Source: Mesorhizobium sp. NBSH29
GTDB taxonomy: Bacteria > Pseudomonadota > Alphaproteobacteria > Rhizobiales > Rhizobiaceae
Assembly (NCBI RefSeq): GCF_015500055.1
Contig: NZ_CP045492.1
Span: 124,001-188,000, forward strand
Reading direction: 5' to 3'
Length of the DNA: 64,000 nucleotides
Part shown: positions 8,921-17,763 of the stretch, one piece after another
Layout: every line of letters begins with the position of its first letter
Position numbering within the stretch: the first letter of the stretch is position 1
Made by a program: the position numbers and the translations under genes
The notes under the pieces: generated by a model
Told to the model about the DNA's origin: nothing
What the model saw: only the letters and a program-made list of their open reading frames with translations
The model's database searches: none

Positions 8921-9670
8921 CTAACCACGCCCGACATAGGGCATCTTGGTGGCCATAACCGTCATAAATAGCACATTGGCATCGAGTGGCAGCCCGGCCA
9001 TGTGCAGAACGGCGTTCGCCACGTGGTCAACATCCATGACCGCTTCCGCCGCCATCGTACCATTGGCCTGCGGCACCCCAACCGTCATGGGGTGGGCCAT
9101 CTCGGTCAGCGCGTTGCCGATGTCGATCTGGCCACAGGCAATATCGAATGGACGACCGTCGAGTGCCAGCGTTTTGGTGAGGCCGGTAATGGCATGTTTG
9201 GTGGCCGTATAAGGCACCGAACCGGGGCGGGGCGTATAGGCCGAAACGGACCCGTTATTGATGATGCGCCCGCCCAAAGGCGACTGATGGCGCATCACGC
9301 CAAAGGCCTTGCGGGCACACAAAAATGCACCTGTGAGATTGACGCTGACAACTTGCTCCCACACTTCGACGGGAATCTCGTCGATGGGGGTCGATTTGTA
9401 ACCCATGCCGGCATTGTTGAAGAGGAGATCGACACGGCCGAAATTTTCCACAGCCATCGCAAACAACCGGTCGACTTCTTCAGCCTTGCCAACGTCGCAG
9501 GAAACAGCAATGCCGATGCCGCCGCCCATACCGGCTTCCCGGACTGCTTCTTCCAGCGGCTTCAGACGGCGTCCGCAAAACACCGTATTCCAGCCTTCGC
9601 GCACAAGCGCCTGCGCAACCGCCTTGCCGACACCAGTTCCCGCACCGGTTACAATTGCTGTTTTTGCCAT
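8921..9670 (-). CDS. SDR-family NAD(P)-dependent oxidoreductase
   Basis: Classical SDR of about 249 residues: [10 protein letters not shown] cofactor motif, FNNAGMG, Ser in INNGSVSAY and the active-site [19 protein letters not shown] after the second strand suggests NADPH preference. GGAGGATTTTTGC directly before the ATG at 9670 fixes the start. It is divergent from a TetR-family gene 254 bases away; such pairs are usually repressor and target. A 26-bp perfect palindrome lies in the spacer, on the 5' side of this gene. Substrate is unknown. Confidence 0.88.
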   Translation of the reverse strand: MAKTAIVTGAGTGVGKAVAQALVREGWNTVFCGRRLKPLEEAVREAGMGGGIGIAVSCDVGKAEEVDRLFAMAVENFGRVDLLFNNAGMGYKSTPIDEIPVEVWEQVVSVNLTGAFLCARKAFGVMRHQSPLGGRIINNGSVSAYTPRPGSVPYTATKHAITGLTKTLALDGRPFDIACGQIDIGNALTEMAHPMTVGVPQANGTMAAEAVMDVDHVANAVLHMAGLPLDANVLFMTVMATKMPYVGRG

Positions 9671-9731
9671 GCAAAAATCCTCCCGCTTATCCTGCATTCC
9701 AGAACTGCCCTGACATGGCAAGACATGAAAA

Positions 9732-9757
9732 GAGGGCGGTCACCGGTGACCGCCCTC
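9732..9757. promoter_or_regulatory. 26-bp perfect palindrome in a divergent promoter region
   Basis: The half-site gagggcggtcacc is followed at once by its exact reverse complement, with no loop. It lies between the divergent SDR gene (start 9670) and the TetR gene (start 9925). The zero-length loop and lack of a long T run on the plus side speak for a DNA operator rather than a terminator, although on the minus strand TTTTC follows the arm. The TetR neighbour is the natural candidate to bind it; that is inference. Confidence 0.45.
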
Positions 9758-9924
9758 AATAAAGGACCGTGCTTGGGAGGAGAAAGCCGATCCGAACAAG
9801 GAACAGGATGCGCCTCGATTCTTAACGAGAGATTAACAGGTTTTTACATCGTAAAGATTGCTCAAACATTTGCAATTGCTTATAAATAGCCCGTTCGCGC
9901 AAAGCTGTCTTCGGAGGTTAGAGT

Positions 9925-10512
9925 GTGACTAGAAAAAATTACCACCATGGAGATTTGCGGATAGCACTTCTCGATGCCGCCGAGACTGAACTCACCGAGA
10001 AGGGTGTTGAAGGATTCACGTTGCGCGGCTGTGCACGGCGCGCAGGTGTTTCGCATGCAGCGCCCGCTCACCACTTCCGGAGCGCCGATACGCTTTTGAC
10101 CGCACTTGCGGTACGCGGCTTTGACGGTTTCGTTGTCATGATGCGGCAGCGCCGGCAGCGGAGGCCGGCAGGCATGTCAACGCATGTCGCGGCGGGTCTC
10201 GGCTACATCGACTTCGCTTTAGCTAAACCGGCGCTTTTTCGACTGATGTTTTCTTCAGCGCGCCCGGATCGCTCCGATCTAGCACTGAACCAGTCTGCCG
10301 ATGCCGCCTATGGCTTGCTGGTTGATGCCGTGCGTGAGCGACAGGGGCAGTCGGGCCGCGAAGATATTGCCCCTTTTCTCGCCGCTTCGTGGGCACTTGT
10401 CCACGGACTGTCTGAACTGATGCTTGCGGGGCGTATGCCGCAACTCGAACAGCTCACCGGCGTTGAACGGGATCAGGCACTGATCGAGATCATTGAACGG
10501 GGCATGAACTGA
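9925..10512 (+). CDS. TetR/AcrR-family transcriptional regulator
   Basis: DNA-binding repressor-type protein of 195 residues. The N-terminal helix-turn-helix is clear: RIALLDAAETELTEKGVEGF, then LRGCARRAGVSHAAPAHHF. The C-terminal part (LFRLMFSSARP, WALVHGLSELMLAGRM) matches the WHG-type TetR effector domain. The GTG start follows CGGAGG closely. It is divergent from the SDR gene; TetR proteins often control such a neighbour. The ligand is unknown. Confidence 0.85.
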   Translation: MTRKNYHHGDLRIALLDAAETELTEKGVEGFTLRGCARRAGVSHAAPAHHFRSADTLLTALAVRGFDGFVVMMRQRRQRRPAGMSTHVAAGLGYIDFALAKPALFRLMFSSARPDRSDLALNQSADAAYGLLVDAVRERQGQSGREDIAPFLAASWALVHGLSELMLAGRMPQLEQLTGVERDQALIEIIERGMN

Positions 10513-10561
10513 AGCCCAAAGGTGTGTGCCACCCGCGTCTACGAGCAGCACGCAACCCGTA

Positions 10562-11293
10562 TCACCAGGGCGAGTTTGTCGCGCTTGCATCCGCCGATTT
10601 GACTGACGAAATCGTTGCCTCGACATGGTCAACCAGTGCGTCAGGCAGTTCCAGCCGACCGGCCAGCATGTCGAGATATCCTCTCTCCACACGCGTGTTC
10701 GGGTCAATCGTCAGGCGCGCGGCAGTAAACAATTCAATACGTTGTGCCTCGCTACGCGCAGCTGCCACCAGTTCGTCTATGGTTGCCGGCTTCCTGAGCT
10801 CCTGATCAAAGAACTGTTGAGCTTCATCGCCAAGCCCTGATAGAGCGAGGCGGTCGCCAATCTTTTTGCGCTCCTCATCATCGACATGTCCGTCGGCATT
10901 GGCTGCCGAAATCATGGCGCGGATCAGTGTCAGCGCGAACTCGTCTTCGCCCTGTGGCGCGTCGGTCGGATGGAAGCCGCTATCCTGCGGGGGTGGCAGA
11001 AGTGTGCCATCGGCAGAAGCAGTTTCCTGCACGGGCGCGCCACCGTTCTGGTAGTTTTTGTAAGCATTGTAGGCGACGCCTGCGACTGCCGCGAGCCCGC
11101 CGAGCTTGATCGCCGAGCCAGTGACAGCACGGCCAGTACCGGTACCAAGAAGCACCGCCAGAAGCGCGCCGGCAGCCAGTGGATTGTCCTTGGCCATCTG
11201 TGTCGCCTGACCGGCCTTGTCGCGTAAAGTGGTTTCGGAACCGGGGATTTTGGTGCCGAGCAATTCGTCGAGCATGCGTTTTGGATCAAGCAT
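10562..11293 (-). CDS. DUF533 / TerB-like protein, possibly membrane associated
   Basis: About 243 residues. The N-terminus LDPKRMLDELLG, then a Gly/Ala-rich hydrophobic stretch (PLAAGALLAVLLGTGTGRAV, LGGLAAVAGVAYNAYKNY), and a C-terminal helical domain with the acidic ANADGHVDDEERKKIGDRL motif place it in the YebE/DUF533 family, whose C-terminal half is related to the tellurite-resistance TerB fold. The biochemical function of the family is not established. It is convergent with the TetR gene, with 49 bases between the stops. Confidence 0.82.
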   Translation of the reverse strand: MLDPKRMLDELLGTKIPGSETTLRDKAGQATQMAKDNPLAAGALLAVLLGTGTGRAVTGSAIKLGGLAAVAGVAYNAYKNYQNGGAPVQETASADGTLLPPPQDSGFHPTDAPQGEDEFALTLIRAMISAANADGHVDDEERKKIGDRLALSGLGDEAQQFFDQELRKPATIDELVAAARSEAQRIELFTAARLTIDPNTRVERGYLDMLAGRLELPDALVDHVEATISSVKSADASATNSPW

Positions 11294-11433
11294 TGCGGGC
11301 CTCCGTAAGGGCTGCCGCCGCGGCAGCCGAATGGTTTGCGTATGCCTGGACGTAGGCACTGCGAGGCGACATTACTATGAGGGCGCGGGATAAACGATTG
11401 GAAAAATTCAGCCTTTGCTGGTGTCGTTAATCC

Positions 11434-12393
11434 TTAGCTTCCGATGTGCGGACCCAATCCGCGCGCCGCCGCAATTGCCACCTGCTTCTGGCGTTCGGCA
11501 TAGCGCTGGCGATCTTCCTCGCTGCGTGCATTGTGGCAATACTGACACGAGACCCCTTCGCTATAGAGCGGCGACTGCCGCTCGGTAGGCGACAGCGGGT
11601 GGCGGCAGGCCCGGCACAGCTCGGCTTCGCCGACCGCTAGGCCATGCGTGACCGATACCCGCTCGTCGAAAACGAAGCATTCGCCTTCCCATAGGCTCTC
11701 CTCGGCAGGCACCTCTTCGAGATATTTCAAGATACCGCCCTTGAGATGGAAAACCTCCTCCAGCCCAAGAGAGCGGACATAGGCCGTCGCCTTTTCGCAG
11801 CGTATCCCGCCGGTGCAGAACATCGCGACTTTGCGCCCCTCGAGACTGGCGCGATTTTCTTCGACCCAGCCGGGAAATTCGCGAAAGCTCTTTGTTTTCG
11901 GGTCGATAGCGTTTTGGAACGTGCCGATTGCCGCCTCGTAATCATTGCGCGTATCGATGACCACCGTGTTGGGATCGGCAATCAGCGCGTTCCACTGCGC
12001 GGCTTCAACATAAGCGCCGGCGTCCTGCAGCGGATCAATATTCTCCACCCCCATGGTGACTATTTCACGCTTCAATCGCACTTTCATGCGGTGGAAGGGC
12101 ATGGTTTGAGCGTGGCTAAACTTCAACTCGAGGCCGGAAAACTCAGGCATGGCCTCGAGATACGCGACCAGAGCCGCGATCGCCTCAACACGTCCGGCAA
12201 CAGTTCCGTTAATGCCCTCATGCGCCAAAAGGATGGTGCCCTTGATGCCATGCTCACCACAAAATGCGACCAGCGGCGCACGCAATGTCTCAAAATGCGC
12301 CAGCCGGCAAAACCGGTAGAGCGCAGCAACGCGGATTGCGGGCAACGGAGCTTCCATGCGGGTTGCGGTATCGATTTTGACGACCGGTTTCAA
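11434..12393 (-). CDS. trhO: tRNA uridine(34) hydroxylase with rhodanese domain
   Basis: Homologue of E. coli YceA/TrhO, which makes 5-hydroxyuridine at the wobble position of certain tRNAs. An N-terminal UPF0176 domain ([19 protein letters not shown]) is followed by a rhodanese domain with the active-site loop [11 protein letters not shown], Cys near residue 193 of the TTG-start form. The C-terminus has paired cysteines ([16 protein letters not shown]) that may bind zinc. Start is uncertain: a TTG at 12393 or an ATG at 12357, neither with a strong ribosome binding site. It is divergent from the muramidase gene. Confidence 0.9.
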   Translation of the reverse strand: MKPVVKIDTATRMEAPLPAIRVAALYRFCRLAHFETLRAPLVAFCGEHGIKGTILLAHEGINGTVAGRVEAIAALVAYLEAMPEFSGLELKFSHAQTMPFHRMKVRLKREIVTMGVENIDPLQDAGAYVEAAQWNALIADPNTVVIDTRNDYEAAIGTFQNAIDPKTKSFREFPGWVEENRASLEGRKVAMFCTGGIRCEKATAYVRSLGLEEVFHLKGGILKYLEEVPAEESLWEGECFVFDERVSVTHGLAVGEAELCRACRHPLSPTERQSPLYSEGVSCQYCHNARSEEDRQRYAERQKQVAIAAARGLGPHIGS

Positions 12394-12516
12394 GTGAGTT
12401 CAAAAATACCTTTTAGAATCAGAACTATGGCTGAAAACGGAAGTGGTTGTTGGCCGCGTTTTTGTCCACTACCGGCGGCGCAGCGACAAAATGATGGCAG
12501 AAACAAAAGGAACGCC

Positions 12517-13203
12517 ATGTTTTCCGCCAGTACAGCCACCGAAATCAGACAAGTCGCCCGTGAGCTCAAAATCGAGCCGGCAACCCTGCTCGCAGTCGCC
12601 GAAATCGAGAGCGGCGGCAAGGCATTTGCCAGCGTCGATGGTCGGCGCGAACCTGTGATCCGTTTCGAGGGTCACTACTTCGATCGTCGGCTCTCACCTG
12701 ACAACCGATCACGGGCGCGCTTGGCAAAACTTGCCTCCCCGCTCGCAGGCCGGGTCCGCAACCCCGCCCTGCAGGTTGATCGATGGGCGATGCTGGAACG
12801 GGCAGCCGCCATTGACCGCAAAGCCGCCTATGAATCTGTCTCCTGGGGTCTCGGCCAGGTGATGGGTGCCCACTGGGCCTGGCTTGGTTACGCGAGTGTC
12901 GATGCACTGGCAAACGAGGCCCGTTCGGGCGTTGCCGGCCAGGTGAGGCTGATGGCGCGCTATATCGAAAAGGCAGGGCTGGCACCGGCCTTGCGAGCCA
13001 GAGACTGGAAAGCATTCGCCCTTGGCTACAACGGACCCGGTTTTGCCAAAAACCGCTACGACGAGCGCATGGCCGAAGCCTATCACCGCTACGACACCAT
13101 CGCGACTGAACCAGAGCCCGAACCCGCCCCTGAACCACAAAGCGTGTTGGGCATTCGCATCATACCCGCATGGCTAGGGGCGCTGAAGCTGCGACGGCGA
13201 TAG
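12517..13203 (+). CDS. N-acetylmuramidase-domain protein (DUF3380 type)
   Basis: About 228 residues. The N-terminal segment (IEPATLLAVAEIESGGKAF) carries the likely catalytic Glu, followed by PVIRFEGHYFDRRL and ESVSWGLGQVMGAHWAWLGY, typical of the phage-type N-acetylmuramidase family that cleaves peptidoglycan glycan strands. No signal peptide is visible, and the C-terminus has a Glu/Pro-rich stretch (EPEPEPAPEP). The ATG follows AAAAGGAACGCC; the frame is open far upstream but that part is antisense to trhO. No holin or other phage gene is near, so it may be a domesticated lysozyme-like enzyme. Confidence 0.8.
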   Translation: MFSASTATEIRQVARELKIEPATLLAVAEIESGGKAFASVDGRREPVIRFEGHYFDRRLSPDNRSRARLAKLASPLAGRVRNPALQVDRWAMLERAAAIDRKAAYESVSWGLGQVMGAHWAWLGYASVDALANEARSGVAGQVRLMARYIEKAGLAPALRARDWKAFALGYNGPGFAKNRYDERMAEAYHRYDTIATEPEPEPAPEPQSVLGIRIIPAWLGALKLRRR

Positions 13204-13263
13204 CTTCATGGACACGTTTTCCAGCTTCTGTTAATCGGTTGAAATTCGTCAACAGAGATCGAG

Positions 13264-13908
13264 ATGGGTATGTCGGTAAAGACTGAAAAACTTCTTGCGC
13301 TGCTGGACGGCCAGCCTGTCATTCCAGTGCTGAAGATTGAGCGTGCCGCAGATGCAGTGCCGCTGGCGCGCGCCTTGGCAAGGGGTGGGCTGCGGGTGAT
13401 CGAGATCACCATGCGCACCAGCGCAGCGCTTGAGGCGATCCGGCTTGCCGCCAGCGAGGTTGAAGACGCAGTTGTGGGCGCTGGCACGATCCTGTCTCCA
13501 GCCCAGTTTGATCAGGCATCAGAAGCCGGCTCAAAATTCATCGTCAGCCCCGGCATCACCCATGAGCTTCTGGCAGCTGCCAATGAAAGCGAGGTGCCAC
13601 TGCTCCCCGGCGCCATCACGCCCGGCGAGATCATGACCGCCCATGAAGCCGGTCTCGATTTCCTGAAATTCTTCCCCGCCGAACAGGCCGGCGGCGTCAG
13701 CTTCCTGAAGGCACTTGCCTCACCCTTCGCCGGAATTCGCTTTTGCCCGACCGGCGGCGTCAGCCCCAAAAACGCGATCGACTATCTCAGCCTTCCCAAC
13801 GTCATCTGCGTCGGCGGTTCATGGGTAGCGCCTGACGAATTGGTTCGCGATGGCAAATGGGACGCAATCGAGGAACTCGCGCGCGAGGCATCCCGCATCG
13901 GTCGCTGA
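13264..13908 (+). CDS. eda: 2-keto-3-deoxy-6-phosphogluconate (KDPG) aldolase
   Basis: Cleaves KDPG to pyruvate and glyceraldehyde-3-phosphate in the Entner-Doudoroff path. It is a 214-residue TIM barrel, the usual family length. Visible family features are the Glu in VIEITMRTSAALEAI, VVGAGTIL, and the Schiff-base lysine near residue 135 in LDFLKFFPAEQAGG, then FCPTGGVSP. The ATG at 13264 is followed by a second ATG at 13270; either is possible. The glucose-6-phosphate branch genes edd and zwf are not in this window. A hairpin with a short T tract follows the stop. Confidence 0.93.
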   Translation: MGMSVKTEKLLALLDGQPVIPVLKIERAADAVPLARALARGGLRVIEITMRTSAALEAIRLAASEVEDAVVGAGTILSPAQFDQASEAGSKFIVSPGITHELLAAANESEVPLLPGAITPGEIMTAHEAGLDFLKFFPAEQAGGVSFLKALASPFAGIRFCPTGGVSPKNAIDYLSLPNVICVGGSWVAPDELVRDGKWDAIEELAREASRIGR

Positions 13909-13937
13909 AAGTGGATGGCACACGGCCAGCTTGAATG

Positions 13938-13968
13938 AGCCCGCAACACTGAGCAGTAGCGGGCTTTT
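13938..13968 (+). terminator. Rho-independent terminator after eda
   Basis: agcccgc (13938-13944) pairs with gcgggct (13959-13965) around a 14-base loop and is followed by a short T stretch. It sits 29 bases after the eda stop and just before the stop of the convergent DUF882 gene. Confidence 0.65.
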
Positions 13969-15903
13969 CTAGTTCGTCTTGAAGCGCGCCACGGGTAGGA
14001 AGCCCACGGCCTTGCCGGAGAACTTGTTGGCATCCGCCATCTTGGTCTCGGCCTGGAAGCCAGCAGTATAAACCTCACGCGGCGCTGTCCGAACGATGTT
14101 GTACGCGAAGGAAGGCGCGGTGGTGCCCTTGGTGTTCTGCTTCACATAGTTTGAATCCAGTGCCCAGCGTGCGGCCTGTGGCTGCGCTACGACAACCACT
14201 GCTTTCGGTTCGGCCTTTGCAGGCACTCCTGTCGGTCGCGCCGATTTTGCAGTCGTTTTAACACCGGAGGAAAGGGAAGCCACCGCGGTGGTTCCCGGCT
14301 TCTTGGCAGCGGCTACAGCGCGCGGTGTTGCGGCAACGGCCACAGGCGCGCGGGCGCCTTTGGACACAGGGTCCATGGGTCGTGGCTGCGCCACAGCGTC
14401 AGCAGGCGCGATGCCGAACGGGTTGGTTTCCGCCGGCGCGGCGGCATTGGCAACTGCGGCAGGCGCCACGGCCACCGGAGTGGCTTCGGATGGCGGCGCA
14501 AGCTCTGGCCGCGGCGCAGGCAGCGCTGCAACGGTATACTCAGCGCCAGCAGGGCGCGTTGCCGGCAGAGGAATGGCGGGCTTGGTGTCGGCCTCAAGTG
14601 GTTCTGAAAGCGCCAGAAGCGCTGACATCTCGCTATCCTGCGGAGCTAACTCGACGGGCAGCTGGTAGTTCGGACGTCTCGTAGGCAGCGGCACAAGCGC
14701 TGCCACTTCAACCGGCAGTTCGGCAGCAGGCTCAGCCGGCATGTTGTCGGTCGACACAACCTCGAACGGTACGTCAACCGGGGCCGCTGCAACATCAACT
14801 GATGGGCGCGGTGCCAGTCCGGGAACCGGGATCGAGCGGCGCGGCAGCGCAGCAATGATCTGTTCTGGCGTCTGCTGAACGGGCTCATCAGGCTTAGCCG
14901 TCTCGACTGGCTGGATCGCAGCCGGGCGTGCCTGGTCCGGTGGGATGATAAGTATCTCAGATTTGGCAGCCTCGGCAGCTTTCGAAGAGGCCTTGGGCGC
15001 GGCTTTGGCAACTGGCCTTTCCGGCGCTACGGAAGCTACGGCTACACCGCCTTCTTCAGCCTCATCGGCACCGCCGCCGCCGCCAAACAGGGCCGCGAGA
15101 AGACCACCGCCGCGGCTGCTTCCGCCACTGCTGCGTGCGCTGGCAATTGCCAGTTCACCCTTGCCGCGCCGTTGGCTGTAGGAGGCGAGCGCCTGTTCGA
15201 AGCCAGGTAGTGGCTTGCCGTCGCTCGGCACATGCAGCGTATTGCCGTTGGGAAATACTGCGACCAGTTCCTTGCGGCTCATACGCGGCCAATGGCGCAC
15301 ATTGCCGACATCCATATGCACGAAAGGCGAGCCGGATCGTGGATAATATCCAACGCCGCCGCCCTGCATTTTCAAGCCAATGTCACGCAGCTTTTTCAAG
15401 TTCACGTCGGGAAGATAGAAATCCATGGCCTTGCCAAGTGTATGCTGGCTCTGCTTGGCAACGCCCTTGGAGCGGCTGCGCAGCATAGAATTTGTGGCGG
15501 GCGACCGGTAGGCGGAGATGACGTTGATGTAACCGCGAGATCCAGAAGCGCGGTAAGCTTCCCATACCAGATCCAGCAACCGCGGGTCCATCTTGGTGGG
15601 TTCATTGCGGCGGAAATCGCGCAAAATACGGTTGAGTTTGGTGAGCCCGTCGGAATCATAGCGGCCATTGCGCTTGAAAACGATCTCGGCCTTCTCACCG
15701 GTATGAACGAAATGGATCTTGAGGCTGCGGGTTTGCGCCTGCGCCTCAGCGGGTGCAAGACCCAAAAAGCCAAGAGCCAGCACCATCGACGCCAGCCATC
15801 CGGCCCAAACGGAAATTCTGAAACGCCGCCCGAGATTGTTTTGTACGCTCTGTATCAAATCAAAAGGCCTTGCAGGCTGCCATTCTGTCCCCGGATTTGA
15901 CAC
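13969..15903 (-). CDS. DUF882 (YcbK-like, peptidase M15 fold) protein with long Ala/Pro-rich tail
   Basis: Exported protein of about 644 residues. A hydrophobic segment (LASMVLALGFLGLAPAEA) ends in an AxA cleavage site. The DUF882 domain follows: NVISAYRSPATNSMLR, KQSQHTLGKAMDFYLPDV and SPFVHMDVGNVRHW give the His/Asp zinc ligands of the M15-like fold, a family linked to peptidoglycan hydrolysis. Beyond about residue 260 the protein is low-complexity, rich in Ala, Pro and Val, with repeated PLPTRRP-like pieces. It ends in a more ordered segment (APSFAYNIVRTAPREVYTAG). The GTG at 15903 is the track-limit start; a later Met at the hydrophobic core is possible. Confidence 0.82.
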   Translation of the reverse strand: MSNPGTEWQPARPFDLIQSVQNNLGRRFRISVWAGWLASMVLALGFLGLAPAEAQAQTRSLKIHFVHTGEKAEIVFKRNGRYDSDGLTKLNRILRDFRRNEPTKMDPRLLDLVWEAYRASGSRGYINVISAYRSPATNSMLRSRSKGVAKQSQHTLGKAMDFYLPDVNLKKLRDIGLKMQGGGVGYYPRSGSPFVHMDVGNVRHWPRMSRKELVAVFPNGNTLHVPSDGKPLPGFEQALASYSQRRGKGELAIASARSSGGSSRGGGLLAALFGGGGGADEAEEGGVAVASVAPERPVAKAAPKASSKAAEAAKSEILIIPPDQARPAAIQPVETAKPDEPVQQTPEQIIAALPRRSIPVPGLAPRPSVDVAAAPVDVPFEVVSTDNMPAEPAAELPVEVAALVPLPTRRPNYQLPVELAPQDSEMSALLALSEPLEADTKPAIPLPATRPAGAEYTVAALPAPRPELAPPSEATPVAVAPAAVANAAAPAETNPFGIAPADAVAQPRPMDPVSKGARAPVAVAATPRAVAAAKKPGTTAVASLSSGVKTTAKSARPTGVPAKAEPKAVVVVAQPQAARWALDSNYVKQNTKGTTAPSFAYNIVRTAPREVYTAGFQAETKMADANKFSGKAVGFLPVARFKTN

Positions 15904-16042
15904 CCGGACGCGAAAATTTCCCGTCCGACTATCGCCCGTAATGGTTAATCACTGCTTATTGACGGCGAAATGCGGTAACAGGATGGCAGAGACAGGTCAG
16001 GAACAGACCCCGTTCCAACGTGGTAAACACAAAGTTTAGAGC

Positions 16043-17605
16043 TTATTCGCTCCCACGGGTCAATCCTGCACCTTCCGCCGGGCTGACACTTGCGCGACCG
16101 GTTTCCGGGTCGAGCCCGTATTCCTTCAACTTGCGATAGAGCGTCGATCGGCCGATACCGAGTCGCCTCGCCACTTCGCTCATGTGCCCGTGATAGTGTT
16201 CGATGGCGAGTTTGATCATCTCCAGCTCAATATCGGCAAGCGGACGCACATTGCCGCGCTCATCCAGCGCCCGAACAATGCCAAATTGCGGTCGCGCTGC
16301 CTCGCCATTGCGCATGTCGACAGCCATTTCGGCAAATCCAGATCCCGGGCGCAGCTGCGTTGCTTCAGGCATGGTGACGGCAATCGGCCGATCAGGCGTG
16401 TCGGAGATCGCGACGCTATCAACCTGCGCCCTGATCTGTGGAAAGTCGCCGGGCATCAGCGTATCGCCCTCGCACAGCACCATGGCCCGAAACACTGCGT
16501 TTTCCAGCTGCCGAATATTGCCGGGCCAATCATAGGCTGTAAGCATGGCAAGCGCTGCCGGCGCAATTGCGGTCACCCGTGCGCGCGTCTCGACCGGGCC
16601 GATCTTGCCCATGAAATGGCCGACCAGCGCCGGAATATCCTCACGCCGGGCCCGCAGCGGCGGTACGAAAATCGGGAATACATGCAGCCTGTAAAACAGG
16701 TCCTCACGAAACTGCCCGTCTTTCACCTGTTGCAGGAGGTCGCGGTGGGTGGCCGATATGAGACGAATATCGACCTTTATCGTCTGGCGGCCGCCGACGG
16801 GGTCGATCTCACCATCCTGGACTGCCCTCAGCAGCTTGACCTGAACATCGGGTGGCAAATCCCCGATTTCGTCCAGAAACAGCGTTCCTGAATGCGCCTC
16901 GACGAATTTTCCGGCATGCTTTTCAGTAGCACCGGTGAACGAACCTTTTTCGTGGCCGAACAGGATGCTTTCGACAAGATTTTCTGGAATGGCGCCACAG
17001 TTGACGGTAACGAACGGTTTTGACCGCCGCTCGCCGCTTCCGCGAATGGCGCGCGCGACCAATTCCTTGCCGACACCCGATTCGCCCTCGATCAGGATTG
17101 GAATATTGGACGAGGCGGCCTTTTGCCCAAGCCGTATGACCCGCTCCATCACGGCGCTGCCCGTGACCATGTCTTTAAAGGTCAGCGTGCCGGCAGCCTT
17201 GCGCCCCGACCGCCGCGCGGCACCTTCGAGCGCCTCGACCTTCAGCGCACTACCAATAGCGGCTGCAACCCGCTCGGGTGATGCGGGCTTGACCACAAAG
17301 TCAAAGGCGCCTGCGCGCATGGCTCTGACCACGGTCTCGATGCCGCCCTGCGCAGTCTGGACAATGACCGGGGTGGAGATTCCTCTTTCGCGCATCTTTT
17401 CCAAAACACCGTTGCCATCGAGGCCCGGCATCATCAAATCGAGAATGACCACCGCAATGTCGCGGCCCTGCGGCCCGTCCAGCATGGCCAGCCCGGCCAC
17501 GCCGTTGTCGACCGGCAGCGCGCGATAGCCGGCCTTGACCACCGCAGCCTCAAGCAGCCGCCGCTGGACAGGATCGTCATCGACGATGAGGATAGGTCCG
17601 GTCAT
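16043..17605 (-). CDS. Sigma-54-dependent response regulator (NtrC family)
   Basis: About 520 residues in three parts. The receiver domain has ILIVDDDP and the phospho-acceptor Asp in VVILDLMMPG. The AAA+ domain has Walker A GESGVGKE, the sigma-54 contact loop GSFTGA, Walker B LDEIGDLPPD and arginine-finger region REDLFYRLHVFPI. The C-terminal Fis-type helix-turn-helix reads MSEVARRLGIGRSTLYRKL. It therefore activates sigma-54 promoters on phosphorylation. The start at 17605 gives MTGPILIVDDD preceded by GAAGGCGGG. No histidine kinase is adjacent, so it is an orphan in this window. It is divergent from the peptidase gene. Confidence 0.92.
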   Translation of the reverse strand: MTGPILIVDDDPVQRRLLEAAVVKAGYRALPVDNGVAGLAMLDGPQGRDIAVVILDLMMPGLDGNGVLEKMRERGISTPVIVQTAQGGIETVVRAMRAGAFDFVVKPASPERVAAAIGSALKVEALEGAARRSGRKAAGTLTFKDMVTGSAVMERVIRLGQKAASSNIPILIEGESGVGKELVARAIRGSGERRSKPFVTVNCGAIPENLVESILFGHEKGSFTGATEKHAGKFVEAHSGTLFLDEIGDLPPDVQVKLLRAVQDGEIDPVGGRQTIKVDIRLISATHRDLLQQVKDGQFREDLFYRLHVFPIFVPPLRARREDIPALVGHFMGKIGPVETRARVTAIAPAALAMLTAYDWPGNIRQLENAVFRAMVLCEGDTLMPGDFPQIRAQVDSVAISDTPDRPIAVTMPEATQLRPGSGFAEMAVDMRNGEAARPQFGIVRALDERGNVRPLADIELEMIKLAIEHYHGHMSEVARRLGIGRSTLYRKLKEYGLDPETGRASVSPAEGAGLTRGSE

Positions 17606-17763
17606 CCCGCCTTCGTTAAATTGCGCATGGATTGAAACTATGCTGGCCCAACTTCGCACGGGGTTCTAAATAAGACTTCAAAAAACCCGGTGAACGAAAT
17701 CTTATTCACGCCGTTTTAACCGGCCACCCTTGCATTTGCGACTATCAGAAATTGAGAAAAAGC

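Noticed and set aside
9002-9889. 295-residue plus-strand frame
   Set aside because: It is antisense to the SDR gene for most of its length and has no recognisable domain.
11746-12516. N-terminal extension of the muramidase frame
   Set aside because: The extension runs antisense to trhO; a good ribosome binding site is found at 12517 instead.
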